Shown here: positions 33,329 through 42,600 of the stretch, in pieces
Layout of the letters: every line of letters begins with the position of its first letter
Position numbering within the stretch: the first letter of the stretch is position 1
From: Phytophthora quininea
Taxonomy: Eukaryota; Oomycota; Peronosporomycetes; Peronosporales; Peronosporaceae
DNA length: 64,000 nt
NCBI GenBank assembly: GCA_011947345.1
Contig: JAAVTG010000531.1
Coordinates: 310,001-374,000 of the forward strand
Reading direction: 5' to 3'
Position numbers and translations under genes: made by a program
The notes under the pieces: model-generated
The model's input: only the letters and a program-made list of their open reading frames with translations
Told to the model about the DNA's origin: nothing
Database searches by the model: none

Positions 33329-33557
33329 GCACCAGCAAGAAGTTGCCGGCGTATCGTAAAGCTAGAATGCACATCCCCATCGTAATCATTCCGGTGTCGT
33401 GATCCGTCGCCAAATTTCGAGCGCCTTTCGGTGTGCAACATCGCGAAGATCGTCGGGACGCTCTGCAATCGAGCCCCTACCAAAATCTTGGGCTTTGTCG
33501 CGCGTTTCTTTCGTTCCTTCCGAGGAACCGTGGCCAGAGGGACCCTATGGAACTGCA

Positions 33558-33582
33558 CACCTCACTTTCAAACTTGCGCTGC
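33558..33582 (+). promoter_or_regulatory. Inr+FPR-like promoter of CAP copy c
   Basis: ACCTCACTTTCAAACTTGCG fits the same initiator layout as the other copies, about 45-65 bp before the ATG at 33624. Confidence 0.5.
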
Positions 33583-33623
33583 ATCCGCCAAGACATCTCA
33601 AGAACCAGACCAATCTACCAGCC

Positions 33624-34118
33624 ATGAACATCAAGGGGATTTTCACACTCGCCGTCGTCGCGCTCGTCGGCCTGGCCAACGCTGAGACTGAGGTTGAGCT
33701 GCCGCTCGCCAGCTCCAGGTCGCGGATTTCAGTGCCAAGTTGCTGACCGCCGTCAACGCCAAGCGCCGAGAAGAATTTGACCGCCGTCTGCATCAACACC
33801 AAGCTGCAGAAGGCTGCGCAGGTGCTGGCGGACGACAACGCCAAGAACAACAAAATCAGCACCCAGGGATCGGACGGCTCGTCCCCTACGGACCGCTACG
33901 AGGCGCAGCAGATCGAGACTGCCGAGTCTGCCGAGCTGGTGGCTGCTGGCCAGGCCAGTGCGGACGCCGTCGTGAACACGTGGATCAAGTCGTCGAGCGC
34001 CTACCTGTTCAGCGACCTGAAGTTCATTGGCCCTGGCTACGCCTACGACAAGACCAAGATGTACAAGCACTACTGGGTCATGGACATGGCCAACGCCGAC
34101 GGCGAGGAGTGTGCTTAG
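33624..34118 (+). pseudogene. CAP/SCP-domain gene, copy c, disrupted
   Basis: The signal peptide (MNIKGIFTLAVVALVGLANA) is intact. Just after ETEVE one base is missing and the local sequence differs from copy f, so the frame closes at SVPSC. About 50 bp later (AAGCG/CCGAG) two bases of a GCGC are missing, which restores the original frame. From there the domain is complete (CINTKLQKAAQVLADDNA to MANADGEECA). The net loss is 3 bases, so only a short internal stretch is out of frame. Unlike the single-base breaks elsewhere, the local substitutions suggest real decay. The 3' two-thirds is part of a direct repeat shared with copy d. Confidence 0.75.
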
Positions 34119-34267
34119 AGGAGTCAAGAGCCAAACCTTGCATGGAATCAATGTACTCTTTCGTTGCTACAACAGACTGCATTGCTTCACCATTTCGTAG
34201 TTTTAATCAGGAACATGTTGACACACACAGAAATTCCAGCTCCCAAGATGAGGTTCCCTATGCACGT
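33717..34267 (+). repeat. Direct repeat, first unit (copy c 3' part and flank)
   Basis: Nearly identical to 34623-35172, offset 906 bp. The match covers most of the CAP coding region and about 150 bp of 3' flank, to the shared string GAGGTTCCCTATGCACG. Confidence 0.85.
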
Positions 34268-34349
34268 TGATCGGCATGTACAGCTAATCTTCAAGTCACT
34301 CTGCAACAAAGTAATCAAACGCCTGAGCTCAGGTCGCCGAAACAGATAC

Positions 34350-34445
34350 TCGGATCAAGTCGTGCATTCATCTATGCCTACAAACTTGGATCATGGACAT
34401 GGTCAGCGCTTAGAAGATCCAGTAGGACTATGATACATGCAATCG
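34350..34445 (+). pseudogene. Relic of a CAP gene 3' end
   Basis: GGATCAAGTCGT, then GGATCATGGACATGGTCA and GCGCTTAGAAGATC, then GGACTATGATACATGCA match in order the last third and 3' flank of copy e (35680-35850), with internal losses. It is too short to code and marks an eighth, truncated copy between c and d. Confidence 0.65.
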
Positions 34446-34479
34446 GTGAACCTGAGACAAGCAACTCTTCGCTGACGCC

Positions 34480-35024
34480 ATGAACATCAAGGGGAACTTT
34501 TCGCACTCGCCGTCGCCTCGCATTCGTCGGCGTGCTGGCCAACAGCTCTGAGACTGAGCTGCGCTCGCTGTCGCCGCGCTCGTCGGCCTGGCCAGACTGA
34601 GGTTGAGGCTGTGTCGCGTGAGGTCGCGGATTTCAGTGCCAAGTTGCTGACCGCCGTCAACGCCAAGCGTGCCGAGAAGGGGCTCAAGCCTGTCTGCATC
34701 AACACCAAGCTGCAGAAGGCTGCGCAGGTGCTGGCGGACGACAACGCCAAGAACAACAAAATCAGCACCCAGGGATCGGACGGCTCGTCCCCTACGGACC
34801 GCTACGAGGCGCAGCAGATCGACACTGCCGAGTCTACCGAGCTGGTGGCTGCTGGCGAGGCCAGTGCGGACGCCGTCGTGAACACGTGGATCAAGTCGTC
34901 GAGCGCCTACCTGTTCAGCGACCTGAAGTTCATTGGCCCTGGCTACGCCTACGACAAGACCAAGATGTACAAGCACTACTGGGTCATGGACATGGCCAAC
35001 GCCGACGGCGAGGAGTGTGCTTAG
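34480..35024 (+). pseudogene. CAP/SCP-domain gene, copy d, scrambled signal-peptide region
   Basis: The mature domain (VADFSAKLLTAVNAKRAEKG to ADGEECA, 34617-35024) is fully open and nearly identical to copy c. Upstream, 34480-34610 starts MNIKG but contains what look like two overlapping, partly deleted copies of the signal-peptide coding segment (CTCGCCGTCGC..GTCGG twice), and every frame closes before the domain. Without a signal peptide the product could not be secreted. Internal substitutions relative to c (E/D and A/T within AQQIETAESAEL) show the two units have begun to diverge. Confidence 0.7.
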
Positions 35025-35172
35025 AGGAGTCAAGAGCCAAACCTTGCATGGAATCAATGTACTCTTTCGTTGCTACAACAGACTGCATTGCTTCACCATT
35101 TCGTAGTTTTAATCAGGAACATGTTGACACACACAGAAATTCCAGCTCCCAAGATGAGGTTCCCTATGCACG
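34623..35172 (+). repeat. Direct repeat, second unit (copy d and flank)
   Basis: Second unit of the 550 bp direct repeat, 906 bp after the first. After the unit the flanks differ (GTTGATCGGC in the first, GTCGGAGCG in the second), defining a sharp edge. Confidence 0.85.
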
Positions 35173-35390
35173 TCGGAGCGTTAGTTAGCAACAATAATAT
35201 CTTTTGATCGGCATGTAAATTTTCACATCGGGTTACACAGCTTTGTTTTTCAGCTTGCTTCTCGGTGCGGAGACCCTATAGTAGTCATTTCCACTGTCAT
35301 CTTCAAGATGCTCACAAACTTTTGCAAAGTTCTCTATCGGATCATGGGCTCTGCAGCTTCTCTCTACAAAGTATCCCCCACCTCAGCCTC

Positions 35391-35412
35391 CATCTCTCAC
35401 TTTTCAACTTGC
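35391..35412 (+). promoter_or_regulatory. Inr+FPR-like promoter of CAP copy e
   Basis: CATCTCTCACTTTTCAACTT resembles the promoters of copies c, f and g and lies about 45 bp before the ATG. Confidence 0.5.
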
Positions 35413-35453
35413 TTTGCGGTGCAACCTCCTCAAAGCAAGGACTCCTCACTACG

Positions 35454-35809
35454 ATGAATATCAAGGGACGTTTCGCTTTCGCGATCGCGGTCGTCGCCCT
35501 CGTCGGAATGGCAAACGCCGAAAGTGCCGTGCAAGAGGTTGAGTCTGTGGCCCGTGAGCTGCAGGTCGCCGACTTTAGCGCCAAATTACTCAAGGCCGTC
35601 AACGCCAAGCGTGCCGAGAAGGGGCTCAAGCCAGTCTGCATCAAGCAAGCGCGGACGCTGTCGTCGCCACTTGGATCAAGTCGTCCAGCGCTTACCTCTT
35701 CAGCGATTTCAAATTCATCGGCCCCGGATATGCCTACGACAGCACCAAACTGTACAAACACTACTGGATCATGGACATGGTCAACGCCGACGGCGAGCAG
35801 TGCGCTTAG
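35454..35809 (+). pseudogene. CAP/SCP-domain gene, copy e, internal deletion
   Basis: The signal peptide and N-terminal domain are present (MNIKGRFAFAIAVVALVGMA, FSAKLLKAVNAKRAEKG, PVCIK). Directly after the first Cys the sequence jumps to the homologue of GQASADAV. By comparison with copy f about 157 bp are lost, which is not a multiple of three, so the downstream frame (WIKSSSAYLFSDFKFIGPGY..KHYWIMDMVNADGEQCA) is no longer in register. The deletion removes the CAP pocket segment. This is a true deletion, not a run-length error. Confidence 0.85.
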
Positions 35810-36179
35810 AAGATCACTCAGTACACAATCAATGGACTATGATACATGCATGATCGGTGATTTCTTCTCTTCCAACCTGAGTTGCCTTGCCCACAAGCCT
35901 TGAACTCTTCCCCCGCCAGCTGACGCCTGTGCAAGAATCCAAAGCACTACGCGGACAGCCACCCAGCCTCATACAAACAATCTTATCTCCTGCTGCCGGA
36001 ACTCGACACGAAGGAGAACACTATCACACGTGAAAAAATTCGTCAGAAGTCACGCCAAGTAGATTTTTACATGACCCCCAACTTCCCGTGTCAACTGCCT
36101 TTAGCAGGTCATTCCCTTGAAGTAGTAGCGAGCGTGCTCTACGGAAATCATGTCTCGAACAGTAAGAGGATCTCTGCAG

Positions 36180-36202
36180 TTCTCACTTGCCAATTTGCAC
36201 TG
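36180..36202 (+). promoter_or_regulatory. Inr+FPR core promoter of CAP copy f
   Basis: TTCTCACTTGCCAATTTGCA fits Inr plus FPR about 40 bp before the ATG of an intact copy. Confidence 0.6.
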
Positions 36203-36234
36203 CCCAAGCCACCACTCCAAGCTACCAATTCGCC

Positions 36235-36732
36235 ATGAACATCAAGGGATTCTTCGCGCTCGCTGTCGCCGCGCTCGTCGGCCTGGCCAATGCCGAGACT
36301 GAGGTTGAGGCTGTGTCGCGTGAGCTGCAGGTCGCTGATTTCAGTGCCAAGTTGCTGACCGCCGTCAACGCCAAGCGTGCCGAGAAGGGGCTCAAGCCTG
36401 TCTGCATCAACACCAAGCTGCAGAAGGCCGCCCAAGTGCTGGCCGCTGACAACGCCAAGAACAACAAGGTGAGCACCAAGGGCTCGGACGGCTCGACCCC
36501 GTCGTCGCGCTACAGCGCACAGAGCCTCAAGGTTGCTCAGTCGGCCGAGATGGTGGCTGCCGGCCAGACCAGCGTCGACGCCGTCATCGCGACCTGGATC
36601 AAGTCGTCCAGCGCCTACCTGTACAGCGACATGCAGTTCATTGGCCCCGGATACACCAACGATGCCAGCAAGCAGTACAAGCACTACTGGGTCCTGGACA
36701 TGGCCAATGCCAACGGCGAGAAGTGCGCTTAA
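36235..36732 (+). CDS. Secreted CAP/SCP-domain protein, copy f (intact)
   Basis: The ORF gives 165 residues with signal peptide MNIKGFFALAVAALVGLANA, the conserved junction VSRELQVADFSAKLL, then the CAP core with GSDGSTPSSRYSAQ, AEMVAAGQTSVDAV, IGPGY and KHYWVLDM, ending EKCA. It lacks the first pocket His, as do all copies. It is the best intact reference for the MNIKG subgroup (c, d, e, f). The preceding 425 bp (35810-36234) hold only copy e's 3' flank and this promoter. Confidence 0.9.
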   Translation: MNIKGFFALAVAALVGLANAETEVEAVSRELQVADFSAKLLTAVNAKRAEKGLKPVCINTKLQKAAQVLAADNAKNNKVSTKGSDGSTPSSRYSAQSLKVAQSAEMVAAGQTSVDAVIATWIKSSSAYLYSDMQFIGPGYTNDASKQYKHYWVLDMANANGEKCA

Positions 36733-37306
36733 AGCCCTCTTCGCCACTACAGAAAGTGAATAACACCGTAAAATCTCAATGTAGCATCTTCACAATAGCT
36801 AACCCCCGTAGACGAGCGTTGCACACACTTTACTGTCCGTACCTGGAACGGCGGCTTCAGATTTGTCTCGAGCTTCGTCAGTCGCAGAGCCTCATGACGG
36901 ACAGCGCCTTGAAGGCCCGTGAGAAACCAGGGTCAGTTGGATAGGCTCTCCTGGCGTGCTGGTCATCGACGCCAGCGTAGCGCGATCAACCACCACACCC
37001 ACGTCACATGCGGTGAACCGAGCTAATGGAGCAGGTGTTGCCTCGATGGAAGCAAGATCGCAAAGGTATAGTCGCCACTCTAGTCATGACACCGGAAGTC
37101 GACTACCATTAGATCGGCGAAGGTAAGATCCGCAAAGGTATAGAAGTTCACCGGTTGCTTGTCGATATGCGGTCCCCATCGTCGCTCGGCTCCGGCCGAT
37201 CGCAACTTTCGCTCGCTGCGCTACCGGAGTGCGTTTTCTGAGCGGCTCCGGCGGCCACAGGTTGCCTCGTCGACCGACACCGTCACCTTCCGAGGGTCTC
37301 AGCTCT
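36733..37306. other. Intergenic within the CAP cluster
   Basis: No gene is seen. A short string GCAAAGGTATAG occurs twice, about 75 bp apart (near 37059 and 37132), and CGGCTCCGGCC-type GC-rich sequence follows at 37180-37260. Confidence 0.45.
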
Positions 37307-37329
37307 CTCACTCTTCAAATTGCCTCGCA
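37307..37329 (+). promoter_or_regulatory. Inr+FPR-like promoter of CAP copy g
   Basis: TCTCACTCTTCAAATTGCCTC matches the promoter and leader layout of copy b, including the following AGCAACAACC leader. It lies about 50 bp before the ATG. Confidence 0.6.
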
Positions 37330-37373
37330 ATAGCAACAACCAAAGACCCCTAAGGTACAAGAACTCCTGCACG

Positions 37374-37871
37374 ATGAAGGCCTTCACCAGCATGATCGCA
37401 CTCGCCGTCGTGGCGCTCGTCGGTTCCACCAGCGCCGTTGAGACCGAAACTATTTCGCGCGAGCTGCAGGTCGCCGACTACAGCGCCAAGATGCTGACGG
37501 CCGTGAATGCCAAGCGCGCCGAGAAGAATTTGACCGCCGTTTGCATCAATGCCAAGCTGCAGAAGGCGGCGCAGGTGCACGCCGAAGACATGGCCCAGAA
37601 CAACTTCATGCGCACCACCGGCTCGGACGGCTCCACTCAGATGGACCGCCTCGAAGCGCAGAACCTGACGGTCTCTGCTGCTGCCGAGTTGGTCGGTGCT
37701 GGTTACACGTCGGTGGACAAGGTACTTGCGGCTTGGATCAACGCCTCGGGCGACTATATCTACTCCGACTACCCGTACATCGGCCCCGGCTACAAGTACG
37801 ACCGCACCAAGCAATACAAGCACTACTGGGTGCTCGACCTGTCCGACGGTGAGGGCGAGACCTGCGCGTAA
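37374..37871 (+). CDS. Secreted CAP/SCP-domain protein, copy g (intact, most divergent)
   Basis: The ORF encodes 165 residues: signal peptide MKAFTSMIALAVVALVGSTSA, the shared SRELQVADYSAKMLTAVNAK, and a CAP core that differs most from the others (NNFMRTTGSDGSTQMDR, AELVGAGYTSVDK, GDYIYSDYPYIGPGYKY, KHYWVLDL), ending ETCA. The usual first His is again Thr. Its tail-to-tail neighbour is the PDR transporter, whose stop lies 58 bp away. Confidence 0.9.
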   Translation: MKAFTSMIALAVVALVGSTSAVETETISRELQVADYSAKMLTAVNAKRAEKNLTAVCINAKLQKAAQVHAEDMAQNNFMRTTGSDGSTQMDRLEAQNLTVSAAAELVGAGYTSVDKVLAAWINASGDYIYSDYPYIGPGYKYDRTKQYKHYWVLDLSDGEGETCA

Positions 37872-37928
37872 GCTCTTTGTCAGTCATGTTTTCCAAACAC
37901 GTAACTGCATTCCGTCTCTCGCGAGTTT

Positions 37929-40900
37929 TTAGCGTTTCTGGTAGTTGATGAAGCGTAGAGCCAACAGCGCAAGAATGCGTAGGACGACGATCATGAGCAG
38001 CACGACCCCATGTTGCGTAGCAGTTGGTGGTGCTGAGCCCCGAACGTGTACTCGACGTAGTCCTTGACGTTAGGAAACATGAGCGTGACGGGGGCGTCCA
38101 GCAGCTCTTGACAGCCAATGTCCGAGTCGCCAGCATTCGGACAGTCTGCAAACACGATGGCGGCGAGCACGCTAAACGAATAGCGCAGCGGAACGATCTG
38201 GTAGAGCCACTTGTATCCTGCCGGGATCGAATGCACCGGCGGATTGAAGCCCATGAACAGGAAGCTAGCAGTGTTGACCACTACACCAACCACCATCGCT
38301 AATTCCGCAGAGGGTAGTGCGTAGGCCAACAACTGCCCCATGTAAACTTGCAGCAGCACTAGCAGCGCCGTGTTCACCCAGAAGAGCAACGCTGCAGCAA
38401 CTCCACCCGTGAAGCCTACCATAGGGTAGAAGATTACAGTAAAGAGGAACGTGCTCGCAAACACATACGGGATCTCGACGACCGACCCGGCAATGAAGTA
38501 CCAGAACGCACTGTACGTCTGTCCTGCGCGTTCTCGATAGTATGGGTCCCGGTCAGCCACGGCAACGGGAAGAACTCCGAAGAACGACACGATTCCGTTA
38601 AAGCCCGTCGCGATAAACAGCATACCCACGCCCGCATTCGCACCAGCGTATGACCCGTAGTCAGCTTCGAGGAATGCGACCCCGAAAATCAAGGCCAACA
38701 TGATCGAGATGCCCGCTCGTGTGATGTTGTAGGACGCTGTGCGCCAGTAAGATCTGAAGTAGCGCTGTAGTAAGAAACGAAACTGGACGAGTGCGTCGGC
38801 AGCACGCTTCTTCGGGAACGTAAGCTCGGGATAATCTTCCGAAATACAAGCCACCCCGGGCTCCTGTAAAGCGGTATCCAGCCGTTCCCGAAGCTTGCTC
38901 GTCTTGAAAATGCCGGCAAAGTCTACCATAAGCGAGCTTCTAGTCCTACCTTCGCTGGAATCGACTCCTGCACCGATACATTCGAGCATCCATGTGGCAG
39001 GGTTAACTTCTGGTTGAAGCGGAGTCACACCTGGTAGCTGTTCAAAATACTGAACCAAGTCGCGACACTGCGGCCCAACATCTCCAAAAAGACCGTTTGG
39101 CCACCCCGCTGTAGCAACAACACGCTATCGAACAACGCAAAGACCTCGGCCGATGGCTGGTGAATGGTTGTGAGCACAGTACGCCCCGATCGCGCGACCT
39201 TCTTCACACCTGTCATGATGGCCTTTGCAGCGGCCGCGTCTAATCCACTGGTAGGTTCGTCGAGGAAAAGGATGCTAGGTTGGGCTGCTAGTTCCACACC
39301 GACGGTGAGTCGCTTGAGCTGCTCCATTGATGCTCCTCGCACGATACGATCAGCGATCGGATGGAGATCGAGAAGGTCAAGACACTCGCGAACCGTGTCC
39401 ATCTTGACGCTATCGGGAACATCAGCAGGTTGTCGTAGGAAGGCACTAAAAGTCAGAGCCTCACGGAACGTGGCACCTTCCCAGTGCACGTCCGTCTGTT
39501 CGCAATAACCTGTGCAGCGACGCATCGCTAGATCGCTAGCCTCGTGCCCATTAAGCAAGATCCGTCCACGCATAGAGCCTCCAGGCTTGCGGTGTGCGAT
39601 CACGTCCATTAGAGTGGTTTTACCAGCGCCAGAGGACCCCATAAGAGCCGTCATAAAACCCGGCCGAGCAAAGCCCGAGACGCCCTTGAGAATCTGCAAA
39701 CTCAGCGGTGTTTTGTCATTCTTGTCGGCTGGATCTACTTCACTTTCAACGTCGTCCTTCTTCAGGTGAGACGGCATTGGCACGGAATACCAAATGTCCT
39801 CGAAAGCCAGCGTAACAGGAATGAAGTTGCGCTTGTTTTCGTCTTCACTTGGAGGAAGGATCGTGACTTCTGTCGTGCCGGTATCCATGTTCGTCCGTGG
39901 TGTTTCGGCCAGACCATAAGCGAAATTCGTTGGCTGGTTACATCTCGTTGCATGGAGTGAGTTTTGACTCCTCACAGGATCTTGGCAGTTTTCGGCGTCG
40001 GCCTTCACTTTTGGTCCGCCATCAGGGCCTTCAAAACGGCGATGTTCTAATGCCCACGTGGCAAGCACTAGGAACAGGACGTAGCAGACGGCGACGAAGA
40101 CCATGCTATAGCCCACGTACTGCTTATTAGCTGGCACATCAAACAGCGAGAGATAATACTCGCCCATAGTCTTTCCTCCTGAGAGAGTGCAGTAGTTGAC
40201 GCTGTCATAGTCGCAAACATCAAAGCGAGACGCACGAAATTGGTTAACAGCTAAACCACGAATCCCCCAGGCGACTGGGCTGGCCCAGTACAGCCAAATG
40301 AGGTAGTCTGGGATCTGATCCTTTGGGATCGCGAACCCGGAAAACATCACGAAAAAGAGCACGGACAGCATCGCCATTGGCATCCCCACGTTCATATTCG
40401 GTGTGACTGCCACCAGTAGGAAGTACCATGCGCCAAACGCCAGGCTGGAGATAAACACAATCACTTCGTAGCGTACAAACAGCTCGACATCGGGCACAAA
40501 GCCACACAGCCAGTAAATCAGCGACCCAAACACCAGCGTTTCAAATAAAGCAACCGGAACATGACTCAACGTACTCGCCACCACGAACGAAGATGACCGA
40601 AAGAAGTTAGCTCGGCGTTGACGGTAGAAAATCTCACGCGCCTCGAACAGCGTCGGAATCTGCGCTGCCTGCCCAAGTGACACAAAGAAGATCACGGAAA
40701 AGACGACCCCCATGATAACTTGCACGTCGGTAGCCTCAAAGTCGTAAAACGTGCTGGCATACAGCAGCCCCATAATCACCGTCATGACAGCCCGACCGAC
40801 TACAAATGCGATGTTGCGACTCAACATCATCATCTCACGACGCACAAGTGTCATTGTGCCAGCCAGAAAGCCTTGCTGGAACTCTGGAATGGCATCCATG

Positions 40901-42224
40901 TACTTGTGCGCACTAGACACCATGCTCGCGTCGAGTGGGGTCTCCAGTTGTCCCAACTTGTGGCGGTGAATTGGAGACCTCGAGAAAACCGACGCGAATT
41001 GCTCTGCTGTACGAGGTGCTTCATGGCCCAAGTGAGATGGAATCGTTTGATATCGAAGCTGGGCCTCCGTGCCTAGATCCATCAAGAAATCGGCGAAATC
41101 ACGCCCCGGCGGACAGTAGAACCCGAGGGTTTCGAAGTATGTTCGGACCTCTCCGACTGGGCCGTGGTAAGCCACACGTCCGTCCATCAGCAGCAAAACT
41201 TCGTCGAATAGCTCAAATATTTCGGGTGCAGGCTGCAAGAGCGCACCAACGACAGTCTGTCCAAAGGCGCGAGCTCGACTGCGCAGCATCGCCACGATGT
41301 CGTAGGCTGCAGCACTGTCAAGGCCAGTGGTGATGCTGTCCAAGAACAACGCAAGCTTGAAGCCGACAAGCATTTCTCCAGTCGTGACCCGCTTCTTCTC
41401 GCCACCAGAGACCCCGCGCTGCAAGGTGCCGCCAATGATGGTCTCCGCGCAGTTTTGAAGCCCGAGAAGCTCCAAAGTGATCTGCGGCAAATGCCTCAGC
41501 AGTGCGCGGGCAGTGGCTTGCGCTTCCGTGTTGTCCGTCTGTACTGTCGAATGACTAAGTAGTTCCTCGACGTGTTTGTCGAAATACGCAGTGCTGCAGG
41601 AGTGCGCAAACTCCAGCGTTTCACGAACCGTAAGCGTGGACAAATGCGCATCTTGTTGAGACACATACGTCGCGAACTGGGGCAATCTATGCTCCAGAGA
41701 CTCGCGAGACTCGTCGTTGTAGGTCACTTCGCCTTCCACAGAGATGCCTTCACTCTTCAGTGGGAACCGGCCGCTGAGTAGCTGTAGCAACGATGATTTT
41801 CCCGACCCAGGCTGACCCAGAACGAGAGTCATGGTACCCGGCTTGAAAACAGCAGAGATCTCTTGCAGGATGTGGTTCACGTCGTGTTCACGCTCATCAT
41901 GACGTCCACGCTTGATGAATGAAGGAATGCAGGCGTTCAATGACTTGACAGCAGCGTGGCCTAGTACCTTAGGCAGTGTGGGCAGTTCAGACGAACCTGC
42001 TTCTCACCATCGTTGTGCTCGGCAGGCGACTCCATCGACAGCGAGAGGTTGCGAACTCGAATCTCCATCTGAGGCAGCGACTGCGCCGCCGCAAGATGAA
42101 ACTTGTGCGCGACAAATCGATGGAACTCGTCCTGTCCAGCAGCCATGAACTCGCTAGGAGACTCGTACGATACGGTCGCAGGAGCATCGTCGTCTTGTTT
42201 GTCAACATCAGTCCCAGTGTCCAT
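37929..42224 (-). CDS. Full-size PDR/ABCG transporter
   Basis: The intron-free gene encodes about 1430 residues in NBD-TMD-NBD-TMD order. NBD1 has Walker A GQPGSGKSSLL (about residue 136), signature VSGGEKKRVT and LFLDSITTGLDSAAAY. TMD1 is followed by NBD2 with GSSGAGKTTLMDVIAHRKPG (about residue 861), the altered signature ASMEQLKRLTVGVEL and LFLDEPTSGLDAAAAK. TMD2 ends in the typical LRILALLALRFINYQKR. The unequal Walker and signature motifs are usual for PDR proteins. Three frame breaks (about 41983, 39076 and 37995) each equal one missing base, two of them in runs of T or G. These proteins export lipophilic compounds at the plasma membrane; the substrate is unknown. Confidence 0.93.
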
Positions 42225-42600
42225 GGTCGGATTGGATGGTCAGGCTCTTGGGTTGCCGGCGTTTTCGGAAGTGAAGGCCTTTGAAGTCGAGTCTTTTACA
42301 TCCACGAGAAGACAAAGTCTCCGCTAAGCCGTTCGGATCCGATGACGCTCCTGGAAAAATGGCAATCACGGTCTTCTATTCAGGGGTTCAAGGTGTTCCG
42401 AACGTCTGGCAGACACAACGCGGTCATCTTTGGCTGCGTTGATTGACCCTTGCACAGCACACGATACAGAGCGAGTGACTATCAGAACCAGAACAAAGTG
42501 CAAGTTAGTCGTGTTCACAAGGTTGTTGCATAGTTAAAGCAGAGTGTCATGTCGAGACAAGGAGCCACTCTGCTACCTGTCCGGTGCTTGCACGACGACT
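42225..42600. other. Intergenic, transporter promoter and Rpn8 3' flank
   Basis: No gene is seen in this gap. Confidence 0.5.

Larger units (their letters stand above)
32745..33393 (+). repeat. Right arm of CAP-gene inverted duplication
   Basis: Partner of 31460-32105 in opposite orientation. The arms are about 650 bp, separated by about 640 bp of mostly unrelated sequence. Confidence 0.85.

Noticed and set aside
31460..35172. CRISPR-like or tandem-repeat array
   Set aside because: The repeats are gene-sized duplications with coding content, not short regularly spaced repeats, and the organism is eukaryotic.
31525..37871. RxLR or Crinkler effector identity of the small secreted proteins
   Set aside because: After the signal peptide there is RELQVADFS, but no RxLR-EER or LxLFLAK motif; the domain is CAP.
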